Shown here in pieces: positions 26,200-36,079 of a DNA stretch of 64,000 bases; position 1 is the stretch's first letter; each line of letters begins with the position of its first letter. The DNA is from Lachnospiraceae bacterium. GTDB lineage: Bacteria > Bacillota > Clostridia > Lachnospirales > Lachnospiraceae. The position numbers and the translations under genes were made by a program. Below the pieces are notes generated by a model. That model searched no databases. It was not told the origin of the DNA and was given only the letters and a program-made list of their open reading frames with translations. The stretch covers positions 16,115-80,114 of the forward strand of contig JALFLW010000010.1 of assembly GCA_022774505.1 (NCBI GenBank), given 5' to 3'.

Positions 26200-27116
26200 G
26201 GTATATCCACCTCCAATAACTTCATGATCAATGCCATTCTCATATAAACTCCATTTTGAACCTGCTTAAAATACACAGCTCTCGGATCATCATCCACATC
26301 TGTCGAAATCTCATTGACACGTGGAAGAGGATGCAGGATGTACATATCCTTCTTCGCATATTTAAGCTTGTCCTTCGTTAAGATAAAGCTGTCTTTCAGA
26401 CGGATATAGTCCTCCTCATTAAAGAAACGCTCTCTCTGGACTCTTGTCATATAGAGAATATCCAGCTGCGGCATATTCTCCTCCAGCTTATCGGTCTCTA
26501 TGTAATCAATATTTCCGGCATCCAGCACCTCACGACGCAGATAACTTGGGATCTTAAGCTCCTCCGGAGAGATCAGCACAAATTTTACGTTGGGAAAACG
26601 TACCATCGCATTGATCAGAGAATGAACCGTGCGTCCAAATTTCAGATCACCACACATACCGATCGTAAGATTGTCCAAACGGCCTGTCTGCGTTTTGATC
26701 GTCAAAAGGTCTGTCAGTGTCTGCGTCGGATGATTATGTCCACCGTCTCCGGCATTGATCACCGGAATAGAAGAGTGCATGGCAGCCACTGTCGGTGCTC
26801 CCTCTTTCGGATGACGCATAGCACAAATATCCGCATAGCAGGAGATGACGCGGATCGTGTCCGCTACACTTTCTCCCTTAGACGCAGAACTGGAAGAAGC
26901 CTCAGAAAAACCAAGTACCTGTCCCCCCATATTGATCATAGCAGCTTCAAAGCTTAAGCGGGTACGTGTACTTGGTTCATAAAATAAAGTAGCAAGTTTT
27001 TTACCATCACAGACATGAGCATATTTGCTCTGGTTATTCATAATATCCTGTCCCAGTGTCAGAAGTTCCTCCAGCTCCTCCATGGAGAGATCCTGTGGGC
27101 TGATAAGATGTCGCAT
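26193..27116 (-). CDS. pyrB: Aspartate carbamoyltransferase catalytic subunit
   Basis: A 307-residue PyrB, which joins carbamoyl phosphate and aspartate in the committed step of UMP synthesis. The carbamoyl-phosphate loop [16 protein letters not shown], the second-site loop SSSASKGES, the [12 protein letters not shown] segment and the late [10 protein letters not shown] are all intact. Start 27116 has GGAGG seven bases upstream. The promoter lies 36-64 bases before the start, which leaves no room for a PyrR-type attenuator, so regulation probably rests on PyrI allostery or an unseen factor. Confidence 0.97.
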   Translation of the reverse strand: MRHLISPQDLSMEELEELLTLGQDIMNNQSKYAHVCDGKKLATLFYEPSTRTRLSFEAAMINMGGQVLGFSEASSSSASKGESVADTIRVISCYADICAMRHPKEGAPTVAAMHSSIPVINAGDGGHNHPTQTLTDLLTIKTQTGRLDNLTIGMCGDLKFGRTVHSLINAMVRFPNVKFVLISPEELKIPSYLRREVLDAGNIDYIETDKLEENMPQLDILYMTRVQRERFFNEEDYIRLKDSFILTKDKLKYAKKDMYILHPLPRVNEISTDVDDDPRAVYFKQVQNGVYMRMALIMKLLEVDIPC

Positions 27117-27151
27117 ATATTTGCCTCCTATCCTAAATTTCGATTTTTTCT

Positions 27152-27180
27152 ATTTTACTACAACTCCTTCCTTATGGCAA
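27152..27180 (-). promoter_or_regulatory. Promoter of pyrBI
   Basis: On the minus strand TTGCCA (27180-27175) and TAAAAT (27157-27152) are separated by 17 bp, giving a leader of only about 30 bases before the pyrB ATG. Confidence 0.65.
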
Positions 27181-27313
27181 TATATTGACTTGACTTTTTA
27201 AGCGGTTTCCATAATAATAAATACTGCTATGATATGAATAATACATCCTGATCCGGTGCGCTGTCCGGAATAGGAGAATATAAATAACCATCAGCGCAGA
27301 AATGAGGAAGTCT

Positions 27314-29602
27314 ATGATAAAATTGTATGACAACGGAGTTTATCTGGTGAATGGCACAGATATCGTAGAAGATAACGGAGAGGCTGCGGCTGCTCTTACT
27401 GCAAAATGCGGACAGGCTCCAAGCAAGGAAGAAGCAGCCAAGGGTACCATGGCATATAGCATTTTGGAGGCACATAATACCTCCGGAAACATGGAACAGC
27501 TTCAGATTAAGTTTGACAAACTGACATCCCATGATATTACATTTGTGGGGATCATTCAGACAGCCCGTGCATCCGGACTGGAAAAATTCCCGATCCCATA
27601 TGTCCTGACAAATTGTCATAACAGTCTCTGTGCGGTTGGTGGAACCATCAACGAGGATGATCACATGTTTGGTCTGTCCTGTGCTAAGAAATACGGTGGA
27701 ATCTATGTTCCTCCTCATCAGGCGGTCATTCATCAATATGCCCGTGAAATGCTGGCCGAGGGTGGCAAAATGATCCTTGGTTCCGATTCCCATACCCGTT
27801 ATGGTGCACTTGGTACCATGGCAATGGGAGAGGGTGGTCCTGAGCTTGTTAAACAGCTTCTGTCCCGTACATATGATATCAATATGCCGGGTGTTATCGC
27901 AGTATATCTGACAGGTAAACCACAGAAGGGTGTTGGTCCTCAGGATATTGCTCTGGCAATTATCGGTGCTGTATTCTCAAATGGTTATGTAAATAATAAA
28001 GTCATGGAGTTTGTGGGAGATGGGGTCGCCAACCTTTCTGCCGACTTCCGTATCGGTGTCGATGTCATGACTACAGAAACAACATGTCTGTCTTCTATCT
28101 GGACTACCGATGACAAAATCAAAGATTTCTATGAAATCCATAAACGTCCGGAAAGCTATAAGGAATTAAAGCCGGCTGATATTGCTTATTATGATGGTAT
28201 GGTTTATGTAGACCTTTCCAGCATCAAGCCTATGATCGCCATGCCTTTCCATCCAAGCAATGTCTATACAATCGAAGAATTAAATTCAAATCTGATGGAT
28301 ATTCTTGATGATGTCGAGAAGAGAGCACTCGTAAGTCTTGATAACAATAAAGTCAATTATACATTAAAGGATAAAGTCCACAACGGCCGTCTTTATGTAG
28401 AGCAGGGAGTTATCGCCGGATGTGCCGGTGGCGGCTTTGAAAACGTCTGTGATGCTGCAGATATCCTCCGCGGTAAATATATTGGTGCTGATGAATTCTC
28501 CCTGAGTGTATATCCATCCAGCCAGCCTGTATTTATGGAGCTTGTGAAAAACGGTACTATTGCGGATCTGATGGAAACCGGCGCAACCGTGCGTTCCGCA
28601 TTCTGCGGTCCTTGCTTTGGTGCCGGAGACGTTCCTCCAAACAATGGTTTATCCATTCGTCATTCTACACGTAACTTCCCGAACCGTGAAGGATCTAAGG
28701 TAAATAACGGTCAGATCGCATCAGTAGCATTAATGGATGCACGTTCCATTGCCGCTACAGCTGCAAATCAGGGTTATCTGACTGCTGCCACAGATATTGA
28801 TGTTGATTTCAAGAAACCGAAATACTTCTTCGACAGTGCGATTTATGAGAATCGTGTATACAATGGATGGGGAAATGCAAAACCTGAAACTGAAGTTAAA
28901 TTTGGCCCTAATATCAAGGATTGGCCTAAAATGAGTGCATTGACTGATAATCTCGTATTAAAGGTTGTATCTGAAATTCATGATCCGGTTACTACTACGG
29001 ATGAGCTGATTCCGTCCGGTGAGACATCTTCCTTCCGTTCAAATCCTCTCGGACTGGCTGAATTTACACTTTCCCGTAAGGATCCGGCCTATGTCGGACG
29101 TGCAAAGGAAGTCCAGGCAGCCGAAAAGGCCCGTGTCGCCGGAGAGGACATATTTGCAGCTCTGCCGGAAGTCGAAGAGATTTTTAATACCATTAATAAT
29201 ACCTTTACCGCGACTCCACAGAAGACGCAGATCGGTTCCACGATCTTTGCCGTGAAACCGGGTGATGGTTCAGCCCGCGAGCAGGCAGCTTCCTGTCAGA
29301 AGGTACTTGGAGGCTTTGCAAATATCGCAAATGAATATGCAACCAAAAGATATCGTTCTAACCTCATCAACTGGGGTATGCTCCCATTCCTGTATCAGGG
29401 GGATCTTCCTTTTGAAAATGGTGACTATCTCTTTATTAAAGATATCAAAAAAGCCATCGAGGAAAAAAATGATACAATTAAAGCATATGTCGTAAATAAA
29501 GGAATGAAAGAATTTGAACTTCACCTTGGTAATCTGACAGATGATGAACGTGATATCATTGAAAAGGGCTGTCTGATCAACTATTACCGTTCACAAATGT
29601 AA
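27314..29602 (+). CDS. Aconitase-family hydratase (YbhJ-like)
   Basis: A 762-residue member of the aconitase superfamily, whose members hydrate and dehydrate carboxylic acids using a [4Fe-4S] cluster. Visible family features are [28 protein letters not shown], the cluster-type Cys in [14 protein letters not shown] and [10 protein letters not shown], and [12 protein letters not shown] containing the substrate-binding SR-type residues. Sequence and length resemble the YbhJ/hydratase branch more than AcnA or AcnB, so the substrate may not be citrate. GAGGAAG precedes the ATG at 27314; an earlier ATG at 27302 is less well placed. No other TCA-cycle gene is nearby. Confidence 0.85.
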   Translation: MIKLYDNGVYLVNGTDIVEDNGEAAAALTAKCGQAPSKEEAAKGTMAYSILEAHNTSGNMEQLQIKFDKLTSHDITFVGIIQTARASGLEKFPIPYVLTNCHNSLCAVGGTINEDDHMFGLSCAKKYGGIYVPPHQAVIHQYAREMLAEGGKMILGSDSHTRYGALGTMAMGEGGPELVKQLLSRTYDINMPGVIAVYLTGKPQKGVGPQDIALAIIGAVFSNGYVNNKVMEFVGDGVANLSADFRIGVDVMTTETTCLSSIWTTDDKIKDFYEIHKRPESYKELKPADIAYYDGMVYVDLSSIKPMIAMPFHPSNVYTIEELNSNLMDILDDVEKRALVSLDNNKVNYTLKDKVHNGRLYVEQGVIAGCAGGGFENVCDAADILRGKYIGADEFSLSVYPSSQPVFMELVKNGTIADLMETGATVRSAFCGPCFGAGDVPPNNGLSIRHSTRNFPNREGSKVNNGQIASVALMDARSIAATAANQGYLTAATDIDVDFKKPKYFFDSAIYENRVYNGWGNAKPETEVKFGPNIKDWPKMSALTDNLVLKVVSEIHDPVTTTDELIPSGETSSFRSNPLGLAEFTLSRKDPAYVGRAKEVQAAEKARVAGEDIFAALPEVEEIFNTINNTFTATPQKTQIGSTIFAVKPGDGSAREQAASCQKVLGGFANIANEYATKRYRSNLINWGMLPFLYQGDLPFENGDYLFIKDIKKAIEEKNDTIKAYVVNKGMKEFELHLGNLTDDERDIIEKGCLINYYRSQM

Positions 29603-29626
29603 ATAAATATCCTTTACAAATCACAT

Positions 29627-29665
29627 TCCCGAAAGACTTCAGATACGTCTTTCGGGATTTTTTCG
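29627..29665 (+). terminator. Terminator of the hydratase gene
   Basis: TCCCGAAAGAC and GTCTTTCGGGA form an 11-bp perfect stem around an 8-base loop, followed by a T run. It lies 25 bp past the hydratase stop. Confidence 0.92.
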
Positions 29666-30225
29666 GTTGTATAAGAAAATAAACCCTCCAAAAATGACAT
29701 TTTCCCCTCCGCTGTTTATTTTGTATATTTTTCGATTTCAAAAACAGCATTTTCCACAACAAAAAAATGTCAGGCTCCTATTTATTTTGGATATGGTTAC
29801 TATTTTGCACCTTTATTATCAGCATAATCAACATTGCTAAATAAATAACCGTCTGATATCCTTATAAGCAGAAAGTGACGGGAAATGGAACCAGGAATAA
29901 ATTCTCTGTTTGTCTATATCTTCTTTAAAATCCGTTTTCAGTATATTCTATTGTTCTTATGTAACTTCTCCCATAATGTTTTCAGAACATTTGTTCATAT
30001 ATCTCAATAGAAATCTGTTTGCACTTTGTCAAAATAGATCAATCATCAAATTACCGGCTGTTTGGATACAAAGCTGCAAGATCCGTCACTTTTTAATATA
30101 TGACAAAATGTTCGTAACATAGCACAAAGCCAACGAGAATTACAAAGTAATTCTCAGGAGGACAATGCACTATGCACCGGTTTTGTCTTTTTTGATCACT
30201 GTATTAAAGGGAAGGAGTTTATTTT
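29666..30225. other. AT-rich gene-free interval before DUF5688
   Basis: About 560 bp without a convincing gene. The only frame of note (29910-30122, 70 codons) has no ribosome site, is rich in Ile/Phe/Ser/Cys and looks random. The right end holds a two-hairpin leader described separately. The rest is AT-rich with many TATTTT/ATTTTG words and no repeat that I could match elsewhere. Confidence 0.6.
30135..30193 (+). promoter_or_regulatory. Two-hairpin leader upstream of the DUF5688 gene
   Basis: A perfect 9-bp hairpin GAGAATTAC-AAA-GTAATTCTC (30135-30155) is followed by a second hairpin that pairs GACAA (30161-30165) with TTGTC (30183-30187), has TGCA-CTA-TGCA inside, and ends in six T. The second looks like a terminator placed about 35 bp before the gene, as in attenuators and riboswitches. 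It fits no riboswitch class that I know. Confidence 0.5.
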
Positions 30226-31143
30226 ATGGAATCAGCAAAGATCAGTTATGAGGAATTTGTAAGTCAGATACGCTGCAGGTTATATCAGCTTATACCGGAA
30301 GAGGTCAATATGGAGGTTAATCCTGTCATAAAAAACAATTCTGTTCATCTGGACAGTCTTGTCCTGTTTCGTAATGACAGTAATTGTTCACCCAGCTTTT
30401 ATCTTCAGGATTATTATGAGTACTATATACAAGGAAGCTCTATTGACCGATTGACTGCACAGATCTACCAAAAATGGCAGGAATTTATGGAAAATTCCCC
30501 TGCCTGTATACCGGATCTGAGTCTTGAAAACTGCAGGGATTTTATCATCTACCGCCTTATAAATGCGGAAAAAAACCGTGAAATATTAAAAACTGTCCCA
30601 TATATTCCATTTTTTGATCTGGCAATTGTATTTTACTATCTGGTTCACCGTGACAATGACGGCATCCAAAGTCTGCGGATCACGAACCGGATCATGGAAG
30701 AGTGGGGACTTAGCACTCACGAATTATATCAATATGCCCAGGTCAATACCCCCTGTCTGTTTCCGAAATGTTTCCGGTCGATGAATGATTTTGTCAATGA
30801 ATTAGAATTAACATCCGAAAATGTGTCCGAAGAAGATCCTGCATCATTTAGTCCGTATATCTTAACAAACAGCAACGGGGTAAACGGTGCTGCCGCCTGG
30901 CTTTACCCTGAGGCTCTTGATGATGTGGCCGGATGTCTTAATACAAATTTCTATATTCTTCCAAGCAGCATCCATGAGCTCCTGATCCTCCCGGAACATT
31001 ATAAATTCTCTTCTTCGGAGCTGCTTGATATGGTTCAGACCGTAAACCGGCAATGCGTTGACCGGGAAGAATTCCTTTCCGACAATATTTATCTGTATCA
31101 TATTGAAAAAAAAGCAATCAAAATGATCACTGCTGCCGAATAA
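30226..31143 (+). CDS. DUF5688 family protein
   Basis: A 305-residue cytoplasmic protein of a family found mostly in Clostridia of the gut and of unknown function. Family traits are the N-terminal SYEEFVSQIRCRL, the pattern VIKNNSVHLDSLVL, PSFYLQDYYEYYIQGSSID and the central FDLAIVFYYLVH. GGGAAGGAG lies before the ATG. No catalytic motif, signal peptide or membrane helix is visible. Family members often occur in several copies per genome and are suspected to be linked to variable or phage-related functions, but nothing here shows that. A terminator-like leader precedes it. Confidence 0.8.
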   Translation: MESAKISYEEFVSQIRCRLYQLIPEEVNMEVNPVIKNNSVHLDSLVLFRNDSNCSPSFYLQDYYEYYIQGSSIDRLTAQIYQKWQEFMENSPACIPDLSLENCRDFIIYRLINAEKNREILKTVPYIPFFDLAIVFYYLVHRDNDGIQSLRITNRIMEEWGLSTHELYQYAQVNTPCLFPKCFRSMNDFVNELELTSENVSEEDPASFSPYILTNSNGVNGAAAWLYPEALDDVAGCLNTNFYILPSSIHELLILPEHYKFSSSELLDMVQTVNRQCVDREEFLSDNIYLYHIEKKAIKMITAAE

Positions 31144-31261
31144 AATCCCCTCTTTACAGAATCTCCCGAATCCCTTAGTATAATACATGGATTCCAAATC
31201 TCCTCTTGAGGATTTGGATATTAAAATAACCATACATAATCAAATCGAAAGGATGAGTGAA

Positions 31262-31750
31262 ATGAAAGCAGCAATTATCATGGGATCAACCAGTGATCTG
31301 TCAAAAGTCGAACCAGCCGTAGATATCTTAAAAAAATATGGTGTAGAAGTAAAGGTGCGTTGCCTGTCTGCCCATCGTGCCCATAAGGGATTATCTGCAT
31401 TTATCAATGAGTGCAATGAAGATGACACCGAAGTGATCATCACTGCAGCCGGAATGGCAGCTGCACTTCCGGGAGTAGTAGCTTCCCAGACCGTACTCCC
31501 TGTCATCGGTGTGCCCCTGTCAGGTTCCGTACTGGATGGTATGGATGCTCTTATGTCTATAGTACAGATGCCATCCGGCATCCCGGTAGCCACAGTTGCT
31601 ATCAATGGTGCTAAAAATGCAGCCTATCTGGCATTGCAGATCATGGCCGTCAGCCACCCGGATATCCGCACGAAGCTTTTAGAGGAACGCAAGGAAATGG
31701 AAGCAAATGCCCTAAAAACAAACGATGAAATCACGGCAAAGTTTCAATAG
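31262..31750 (+). CDS. purE: N5-carboxyaminoimidazole ribonucleotide mutase
   Basis: A 162-residue class I PurE, which converts N5-CAIR to CAIR in purine synthesis. The family motif GSTSDLSKVEPAVDIL at the N-terminus, the active-site loop SAHRAHKGL with His, and AAGMAAALPGVVAS are intact. AAAGGA eight bases upstream favours 31262 over an earlier ATG at 31187. A TATAAT at 31179-31184 could serve as the -10 with a poorly spaced TTTACA upstream, and CCAAATC/GATTTGG can form a small leader hairpin. Unlike many genomes, no purK, purC or purF follows. Confidence 0.95.
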   Translation: MKAAIIMGSTSDLSKVEPAVDILKKYGVEVKVRCLSAHRAHKGLSAFINECNEDDTEVIITAAGMAAALPGVVASQTVLPVIGVPLSGSVLDGMDALMSIVQMPSGIPVATVAINGAKNAAYLALQIMAVSHPDIRTKLLEERKEMEANALKTNDEITAKFQ

Positions 31751-31796
31751 ACTCCGAGCAGAACCTTATTTCACAGCATTTTTACGGAGGTGTTTT

Positions 31797-32361
31797 ATGA
31801 AATATTATAAGCAAAAAAAGACAACACGAGATGTATCAGAGCATCATCAAAAAATATAATTCACATATGAAGAAATTAGATTCTAAGGCAAATGGTGTTT
31901 CCGGAACACTTCATACATTTTATGTATTTGCGGATATTGACAAAAATGGCACCGATGAATGTATTTTACGTTATGTCGATGCAAAGAAATGCAACACGGC
32001 AGATATCTACAGCTTCGGGGAAACGACAGCCATATATTCGATCGTAAACGGAAAGGTAAAAGCTGTTATTAAGATGCCTCAGGAGTATAACATATATGTC
32101 CATACGCAATATTGTGCCATATACAAAAAAAGCAATTATATTGACATGGGATTCAGCCATGGATATGAAGATCGGTGCCTTGTCAAGTATAAAAACGGAA
32201 AGCTTGCTCCCAAAGGCATCCTCTATACCAGCTCTGTTGATGAGAATAAAAAGGTGCATACACTGATCAACAATAAAAAAGTAAATAACAAATTTTATAA
32301 AAAAAGATTGAAAGCACTTATCGGAAACGAAATGGGATATACAATGAAACGTCTCCGTTAA
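31797..32361 (+). pseudogene. Secreted-type hypothetical protein with damaged 5' end
   Basis: GGAGGTG and an ATG at 31797 start a frame of only 20 codons ([12 protein letters not shown]...). The real domain is in a different frame, from ATG 31831 to the stop at 32361 (176 residues), with no ribosome site. It contains [20 protein letters not shown], a calcium-loop-like pattern common in secreted Lachnospiraceae proteins, preceded by [12 protein letters not shown]. Such proteins normally begin with a signal peptide or lipobox, which is absent here. A deletion or frameshift near 31810-31830 that removed the export signal is the simplest reading. The function of the domain is unknown. Confidence 0.55.
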
Positions 32362-32487
32362 ATCGAAAAGCAGTGAAAAGCCGTATCAAAAAGTATACGG
32401 AGGAAATGAAAATAGCCGGTTCGGCTTGACCTTGCCTGACAGATGTGCTATACTTCAAATGTTGTCTATTATTTCAGGCAATGGTCA

Positions 32488-32560
32488 GCACCTATAGCTC
32501 AGTGGATAGAGCAGTGGTTTCCGGAACCATGTGGCGGGGGTTCGAGTCCCTTTAGGTGCG
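32488..32560 (+). tRNA. tRNA-Arg (anticodon CCG)
   Basis: A 73-nt cloverleaf. The acceptor stem GCACCTA pairs with TAGGTGC, with discriminator G. The D arm is GCTC-AGTGGATA-GAGC. The anticodon stem GTGGT/ACCAT encloses loop TTCCGGA, giving anticodon CCG (codon CGG). The T arm is GGGGG-TTCGAGT-CCCTT with two G-T pairs. The 3' CCA is not encoded. A terminator follows at once. Confidence 0.96.
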
Positions 32561-32566
32561 TTATCC

Positions 32567-32590
32567 AAAGGCAGAAACTTCTGCCTTTTT
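32567..32590 (+). terminator. Terminator after tRNA-Arg
   Basis: AAAGGCAGAA and TTCTGCCTTT pair around a very short loop and run into a long T tract, 7 bp after the tRNA. Confidence 0.88.
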
Positions 32591-32624
32591 CTTTTTTGTG
32601 ACGAATTATATAGAAAAAACAGCG

Positions 32625-32653
32625 TTGATTGTAGTAACTGCCTGTGGTATACT
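32625..32653 (+). promoter_or_regulatory. Promoter of the membrane-anchored protein gene
   Basis: TTGATT at 32625-32630 and TATACT at 32648-32653 have a 17-bp spacer, and TGG before the -10 fits an extended element. Transcription starting near 32660 excludes the ATG at 32656 as the translation start. Confidence 0.75.
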
Positions 32654-32689
32654 AAGATGATTACGAATCAAGAAAGGATGTCTCATATC

Positions 32690-33343
32690 ATGCCGGTTAA
32701 ATATAAGAGGTTTATATTTTTCTTTTTATTTATCATTCTGTTAATTGGATCCGGGACATTCATTCTGCTTTCTCCCGATCTATCGGTTTCCTTTCACCGA
32801 CAAACCGCAAAAGCTCCTTCACAAACAGCCAGTTTCGGTGCGATCCACTCATATAATGGCCGTTCCGCTCAGGATACCCATCAGGAGCTTACTCTTCTTA
32901 TAAAACGTTATTATACTGCGAAGCAGCAGGTAGATATGGATACCATTGCTGAATGTGTCAGCAATGTCGGACATATTGATGAAAAGAAGCTTATGACAGA
33001 AGCGGAATATGTGGAAGGATATGAAAATATCAACTGCCGGATCTTAGACGGAGCCACAAAAGGATCTTATCGTATTTATGTTTATTATGATGTAAAAATT
33101 TATGATATCGATACCCCGATCCCTTCTTTAAATGCCCTGTATATAAAACAGGATGACTCCGGCAATTGCAAGATTTATCTGGATACCCTGAAATCAGAAG
33201 AACAACAATATATCGATAAACTGGATAACAGCCGTCAGGTACAGGAACTTGTAAAGTCTGTCCAGAACCAGCTGCATACAGTGATCAGTCAGGACAGCCA
33301 AGTACGGGGATTTTATGAAATGCTGGAAAATGCCCAAAAATAA
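32690..33343 (+). CDS. Membrane-anchored hypothetical protein with NTF2-like extracellular domain
   Basis: A 217-residue protein with a single N-terminal helix (FIFFFLFIILLIGSGTFILL) and an extracellular domain of about 170 residues. The region LTLLIKRYYTAKQQVDMDTI followed by EYVEGYENINCRILDG and YRIYVYYDVKIYDIDTPIPS has the look of the NTF2-like or Cif-type fold seen in many Clostridia lipoproteins; this is a weak structural guess. Alternative in-frame starts at 32656 and 32678 exist; 32690 is chosen from the promoter position and helix start. It is followed 20 bp later by an rRNA pseudouridine synthase gene. Function is unknown. Confidence 0.65.
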   Translation: MPVKYKRFIFFFLFIILLIGSGTFILLSPDLSVSFHRQTAKAPSQTASFGAIHSYNGRSAQDTHQELTLLIKRYYTAKQQVDMDTIAECVSNVGHIDEKKLMTEAEYVEGYENINCRILDGATKGSYRIYVYYDVKIYDIDTPIPSLNALYIKQDDSGNCKIYLDTLKSEEQQYIDKLDNSRQVQELVKSVQNQLHTVISQDSQVRGFYEMLENAQK

Positions 33344-33364
33344 TCAGAAAAAGGATGAAATAAT

Positions 33365-34078
33365 ATGGCAGTAAGAATCAATAAATATCTAAGCGAAGCC
33401 GGAATCTGTTCCCGCAGGGAAGCAGACCGGATGCTTGAACAGGGAAGAATATCCATTGATGGAATCCCTGCTCTTCCGGGGCAAAAAGTCGAAGAGGGGC
33501 AAAAAGTAACCGTAGATGGAAAATCTGTTCAGAAAGAAAAAGAAGAAATTTATCTGGCTTTTTATAAGCCCCGTGGAATCGTATGCACAACGGCCGAATC
33601 CGAAAACGGTGAAAAAATCGTAAATGTCATTGACTATATTAATTATCCAAAAAGAGTTTACCCGGTCGGACGCCTGGATCAGAACTCAGAAGGGTTGTTG
33701 TTATTAACAAATCAGGGAGAAATGATGGAACGTATCCTTCGCAGCCGCTATGGACACGAAAAGGAATATTTTGTTCGCGTCAACCGCAAAATAACACCGG
33801 ACTTTTTAAAAAAAATGTCTCAGGGCGTTGAAATTCTTGACACAGTTACAAAACCATGCAAAGTATGGCAGGAGGATGAAAAAAGTTTTCATATTATTCT
33901 GACGCAGGGATTAAACCGTCAGATACGCCGTATGTGCGAGGCACTGGACTACCGCGTCACTCTGCTGCGCCGTGACCGCGTTGTCAACATTACGCTGGAT
34001 GGGCTTGTAAAAGGACGTTATCGCCGTTTAACACCACAGGAAATCCAGGAACTGAAAAGAATATGCAGCCAAACATAG
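33365..34078 (+). CDS. 23S rRNA pseudouridine synthase, RluF/RluB type
   Basis: A 237-residue RsuA/RluB/RluF-family enzyme that isomerises specific uridines in rRNA. An S4 RNA-binding domain covers residues 1-60 (INKYLSEAGICSRREADRML). The catalytic domain has YLAFYKPRGIVCT and the active-site Asp in PVGRLDQNSEGLLLLTN; the C-terminal LTQGLNRQIRRMCEALDY is typical, and its QGLNRQIRR form resembles RluF (YjbC in Bacilli). AAAAGGATG lies upstream. The exact target uridine cannot be read from sequence. Confidence 0.93.
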   Translation: MAVRINKYLSEAGICSRREADRMLEQGRISIDGIPALPGQKVEEGQKVTVDGKSVQKEKEEIYLAFYKPRGIVCTTAESENGEKIVNVIDYINYPKRVYPVGRLDQNSEGLLLLTNQGEMMERILRSRYGHEKEYFVRVNRKITPDFLKKMSQGVEILDTVTKPCKVWQEDEKSFHIILTQGLNRQIRRMCEALDYRVTLLRRDRVVNITLDGLVKGRYRRLTPQEIQELKRICSQT

Positions 34079-34123
34079 CAGCAGACTATCATTGATCAGA
34101 AAAAGAAGCGGGGGAAATTATAT

Positions 34124-36079
34124 ATGGATCAAAAGAAACATATGCAGGAACTTGTGCAGCAGCTTAATCATGCAGCCGCTGTTTATTATCAGGGAACAGA
34201 TGAGATCATGAGCAATTATGAATATGATCGTTTATATGATGAATTGTCCTCTCTGGAAAAGGAGACCGGCATTATCCTTGCAGGCAGTCCGACCCAAAGA
34301 GTCGGTTATGAGGTTTTAAGCGAGCTCCCAAAGGAAACGCATGCTGCACCAATGCTTTCCCTTGACAAAACAAAAAGTGTAGAGGAACTTGCAGCCTGGC
34401 TAAATGACCAGCAGGGGCTTTTATCCTGGAAAATGGATGGTCTTACCATCGTTCTTACCTATGAAAACGGAAAATTACACAAGGCTGTCACCCGCGGAAA
34501 CGGGCAGGTTGGAGAAGTCATTACAAATAATGCCAGAACATTTACGAATATTCCTCTGACTGTCCCTTATGATGGAACATTGATCCTCCGCGGGGAAGCT
34601 GTTATTTCTTATTCTGAATTTCACAGACTCAACGAAACACTTTCCGAAGAGGAACAATACAAAAATCCGCGTAATCTTTGCAGTGGTTCTGTCCGTCAGC
34701 TCAATAATGAAATCACTGCACAGCGCAATGTATCCTTTTTCGCTTTTGCTCTTGTACAGGCTCCCGGAATAGATTTCCATAATTCCCAGCAGGAAAAATT
34801 CCTTTTTCTAAAAGAGCAGGGATTTGATGTCGTAGAATATCAGAAAGTCACCTCTGACACACTCGCTGCTGCCGTACAAAACTTTGCAGATAAAATTCCA
34901 CATAATGATTTTCCTTCGGACGGACTGGTGCTTCTCATGGATGATATTGCCTACGGAGAAAGTCTAGGCATGACCGCCAAATTTCCACGAAATGCAATGG
35001 CCTTTAAATGGGCTGATGAAACAGCAGACACTAAGCTTTTGGAAGTAGAATGGAGTGCCTCCCGGACCGGGCTGATCAATCCGGTTGCCGTCTTTGAACC
35101 GGTAGAACTGGAAGGAACTACCGTAAGCCGGGCCAGCGTCCATAATATCAGTATTGTCCGCCAGTTAAAACTCGGGATTGGAGACACTATTCAAGTATAT
35201 AAAGCGAATATGATCATTCCGCAGATTGCCGAAAATCTTACCCGCAGCAATAATCTCGTTATTCCGGACACCTGCCCTGTCTGCGGAGGTCCCGCTGTGA
35301 TCCACCACGAAAACGATGCTGAGGTATTATTCTGCGAAAACCCGGACTGTCTTGCCAAAAAGGTGAAATCATTAACATTATTTGTGAGCCGGGACGCGAT
35401 GAATATTGAGGGCTTATCGGAGGCAACCATTGAAAAATTTCTTGCAAAGGGCATGCTGCATGAATTAGCAGATCTGTATCATCTATCCGATCATCGGGAT
35501 ACGATCATTCATATGGAAGGCTTTGGTGAAAAATCCTACGAAAAGCTGATAACCGCCTTGGAACAATCCCGCCGGACCACACTTCCAAAATTTATCTACA
35601 GTCTTGGTATCCCGAATATCGGACTCTCAAATGCCAAAATGATCTGCAGCTCCTTTGAAAATGATCTGGAACAGATCCGCCACTGTACCTTAGAGCAGCT
35701 GACAGCAATTGACGGTGTCGGTGAAGTGATTGCCAGAAGCTTTGTTGATTATTTTGCCTCTCCCGTACACAATAAGATTGTAGACGACCTCCTATGTGAG
35801 ATTCACCTGGATACTTCACAGCCTGATAATATAGTGCAGGATCTGTCTGGTCTGATATTTGTGATCACAGGCTCTCTGGAACATTTTGAAAACCGCAGTG
35901 CCTTAAAAGAAAAGATAGAAAATGCCGGTGGAAAAGTAACCGGTAGTGTTACTTCAAAGACGTCCTATCTGATCAACAACGATATAACAAGCTCATCCTC
36001 CAAAAATAAAAAAGCCAAAGAACTCGGAGTACCGATCATTATGGAAAAACAGGCTATGGAGCAGTTTGGGCTGTCTTGA
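34124..36079 (+). CDS. ligA: NAD+-dependent DNA ligase (LigA type, diverged)
   Basis: A 651-residue ligase with all LigA parts in order: an N-terminal Ia-like region (YQGTDEIMSNYEYDRLYDEL), the adenylation domain with nucleotide Lys in LLSWKMDGLTIVL, an OB fold (VFEPVELEGTTVSRASVHN), a Cys4 zinc finger (CPVCGG ... CENPDC), helix-hairpin-helix motifs (GFGEKSYEKLI, IDGVGEVIARSF) and a BRCT domain at 575-651. Several motifs differ from standard LigA: SWKMDG instead of EPKIDG and CSGSVRQLN instead of AAGSLRQLD. It is functional in appearance. It may be the housekeeping ligase or a second, diverged copy. Confidence 0.92.
   Translation: MDQKKHMQELVQQLNHAAAVYYQGTDEIMSNYEYDRLYDELSSLEKETGIILAGSPTQRVGYEVLSELPKETHAAPMLSLDKTKSVEELAAWLNDQQGLLSWKMDGLTIVLTYENGKLHKAVTRGNGQVGEVITNNARTFTNIPLTVPYDGTLILRGEAVISYSEFHRLNETLSEEEQYKNPRNLCSGSVRQLNNEITAQRNVSFFAFALVQAPGIDFHNSQQEKFLFLKEQGFDVVEYQKVTSDTLAAAVQNFADKIPHNDFPSDGLVLLMDDIAYGESLGMTAKFPRNAMAFKWADETADTKLLEVEWSASRTGLINPVAVFEPVELEGTTVSRASVHNISIVRQLKLGIGDTIQVYKANMIIPQIAENLTRSNNLVIPDTCPVCGGPAVIHHENDAEVLFCENPDCLAKKVKSLTLFVSRDAMNIEGLSEATIEKFLAKGMLHELADLYHLSDHRDTIIHMEGFGEKSYEKLITALEQSRRTTLPKFIYSLGIPNIGLSNAKMICSSFENDLEQIRHCTLEQLTAIDGVGEVIARSFVDYFASPVHNKIVDDLLCEIHLDTSQPDNIVQDLSGLIFVITGSLEHFENRSALKEKIENAGGKVTGSVTSKTSYLINNDITSSSSKNKKAKELGVPIIMEKQAMEQFGLS

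Noticed and set aside
27117..27151. A PyrR-dependent attenuator in front of pyrB
   Set aside because: The promoter leaves only about 30 bases of leader, too short for the structures needed.
29910..30122. A 70-codon open frame in the interval before DUF5688
   Set aside because: It has no ribosome site, a random-looking Ile/Phe/Ser/Cys-rich composition and lies in AT-rich intergenic sequence.
30115..30190. Assignment of the DUF5688 leader to the c-di-GMP-I (GEMM) riboswitch because of CAAAGCC and CACCGG words
   Set aside because: The required paired elements, GNRA loop and receptor are missing and the order does not fit.
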